Source: Fluviicola sp. (GTDB lineage Bacteria > Bacteroidota > Bacteroidia > Flavobacteriales_D > Crocinitomicaceae). From it: 33,506 nucleotides of DNA. Positions 32,946 through 33,506 of the stretch are shown piece after piece; the first letter of the stretch is position 1; every line of letters begins with the position of its first letter. The translations under genes and the position numbers were made by a program. The stretch is taken from assembly GCA_021300395.1 (NCBI GenBank), contig JAJTEO010000039.1, positions 1 through 33,506 of the forward strand. Reading direction: 5' to 3'. The notes below the pieces were generated by a model. It saw only the letters and a program-made list of their open reading frames with translations. It made no database searches and had not been told where the DNA came from.

Positions 32946-33506
32946 ATGAAAAAAGTATTAATTGCAAATAGAGGTGAAATTGCTAGAAGAGTAATTCGCA
33001 CATTAAAAAAAATGAATATTGCCAGTGTTGCAATATATTCAGATGCAGATAGAAACGCACCACATGTATTAGAAGCTGATGAAGCAGTATATGTAGGAGA
33101 AAGTCCATCTTCTGAAAGTTACCTTAAACAAGATGTTATTTTAGATTATTGCAAAAAACTAGGTGTAGATGGAATTCACCCAGGATATGGTTTTCTATCT
33201 GAAAACTCAGGATTTGCAAGAAAAGTAAAAGAAGCTGGAATTACATTTATCGGACCTTCTCCAGAAGCAATGGAGTTAATGGGAGATAAATTAAGTGCGA
33301 AGCAAGCCGTAAAAGGATACAATGTACCTTTAGTTCCAGGAGTTGATAGCGCTATTTCAGATATAAATGAAGCCATTAAAATTGCAGAAGAAGTTGGATA
33401 CCCAATTTTGATTAAAGCTTCCGCTGGAGGTGGTGGTAAAGGAATGCGACTTGTTGAAAATTCTGAAGAATTTACAGAGCAAATGAAACTTGCTCAAAAT
33501 GAAGCT
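32946..33506 (+). CDS. Biotin carboxylase (acetyl-/propionyl-CoA carboxylase type), partial at window end
   Basis: The first 187 residues of a biotin carboxylase are present; the gene runs off the window. This subunit carboxylates biotin with ATP and bicarbonate for an acyl-CoA carboxylase. Visible parts are the N-terminal MKKVLIANRGEIARRVIRTL, AIYSDADRNAPHVLEADEAV, DGIHPGYGFLSEN, FIGPSPEAMELMGDK, and the ATP-grasp glycine loop PILIKASAGGGGKGMRLV. The start is supported by homologues, which begin at this point. Without the C-terminus I cannot tell an AccC (about 450 residues) from a longer alpha subunit with a biotin-carrier domain, or from pyruvate carboxylase. The sequence type (NAPHVLEADEAV) fits the acyl-CoA carboxylase alpha subunits of Bacteroidota. 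Confidence 0.93.
   Translation, partial: MKKVLIANRGEIARRVIRTLKKMNIASVAIYSDADRNAPHVLEADEAVYVGESPSSESYLKQDVILDYCKKLGVDGIHPGYGFLSENSGFARKVKEAGITFIGPSPEAMELMGDKLSAKQAVKGYNVPLVPGVDSAISDINEAIKIAEEVGYPILIKASAGGGGKGMRLVENSEEFTEQMKLAQNEA

Overview
This window reads as AT-rich chromosomal DNA from a member of the Bacteroidota, most likely order Flavobacteriales. Several genes resemble what I recall of Fluviicola/Crocinitomicaceae homologues, but I could not test this by search. Supporting signs are the Bacteroidota promoter pattern (TTG, about 17-21 nt, TAnnTTTG) upstream of many genes, weak ribosome binding sites, a PorE-like OmpA/beta-propeller protein of the type IX secretion kind, a Bacteroidota-type TamB, and a PadR/PspC pair. 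No phage, plasmid, transposase, CRISPR array, tRNA or rRNA is visible. The content is mostly housekeeping.

Layout: an OmpA-family envelope protein overlaps the 3' end of a damaged hemE (minus, 105-2156). Divergent ung (minus) and a lipoprotein gene (plus) follow, then purC and phoH (minus), a SAM hydroxide adenosyltransferase gene with a monooxygenase-like gene (plus), and a padR-pspC operon (minus). Region 9.3-13.2 kb is a minus-strand cluster: rimB-like, rimK, an AstE/AspA-like hydrolase, panB and a 5'-truncated rluA-type gene. Next come rplS, a GH25 lysozyme and a degenerate histidine kinase (plus), then the PorE-like gene (minus). After these lie a frameshifted BNR/sortilin-repeat exoprotein (plus), recG, dsbD and a DsbD-alpha-like gene, a small unknown gene and tsaD (all minus). 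The window ends with the large tamB gene and the start of a biotin carboxylase gene behind a structured leader (plus).

The most notable observations are these. Three genes (hemE, the rluA-type gene and the BNR exoprotein) each carry one lesion that removes conserved residues: an internal out-of-frame deletion in two, and 5' replacement by a palindromic repeat in the third. This is either real decay or an assembly fault. Perfect TAnnTTTG boxes lie 4-7 nt before the start codons of hemE, ung and tamB, which suggests leaderless transcripts. tamB and tsaD have face-to-face overlapping promoters. A rimB-rimK-AstE-like set could be a write/trim/erase system for glutamate tails. Convergent gene pairs are separated by stuttering short-word repeats that often form inverted repeats. 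I found no unambiguous new defence or mobile system.
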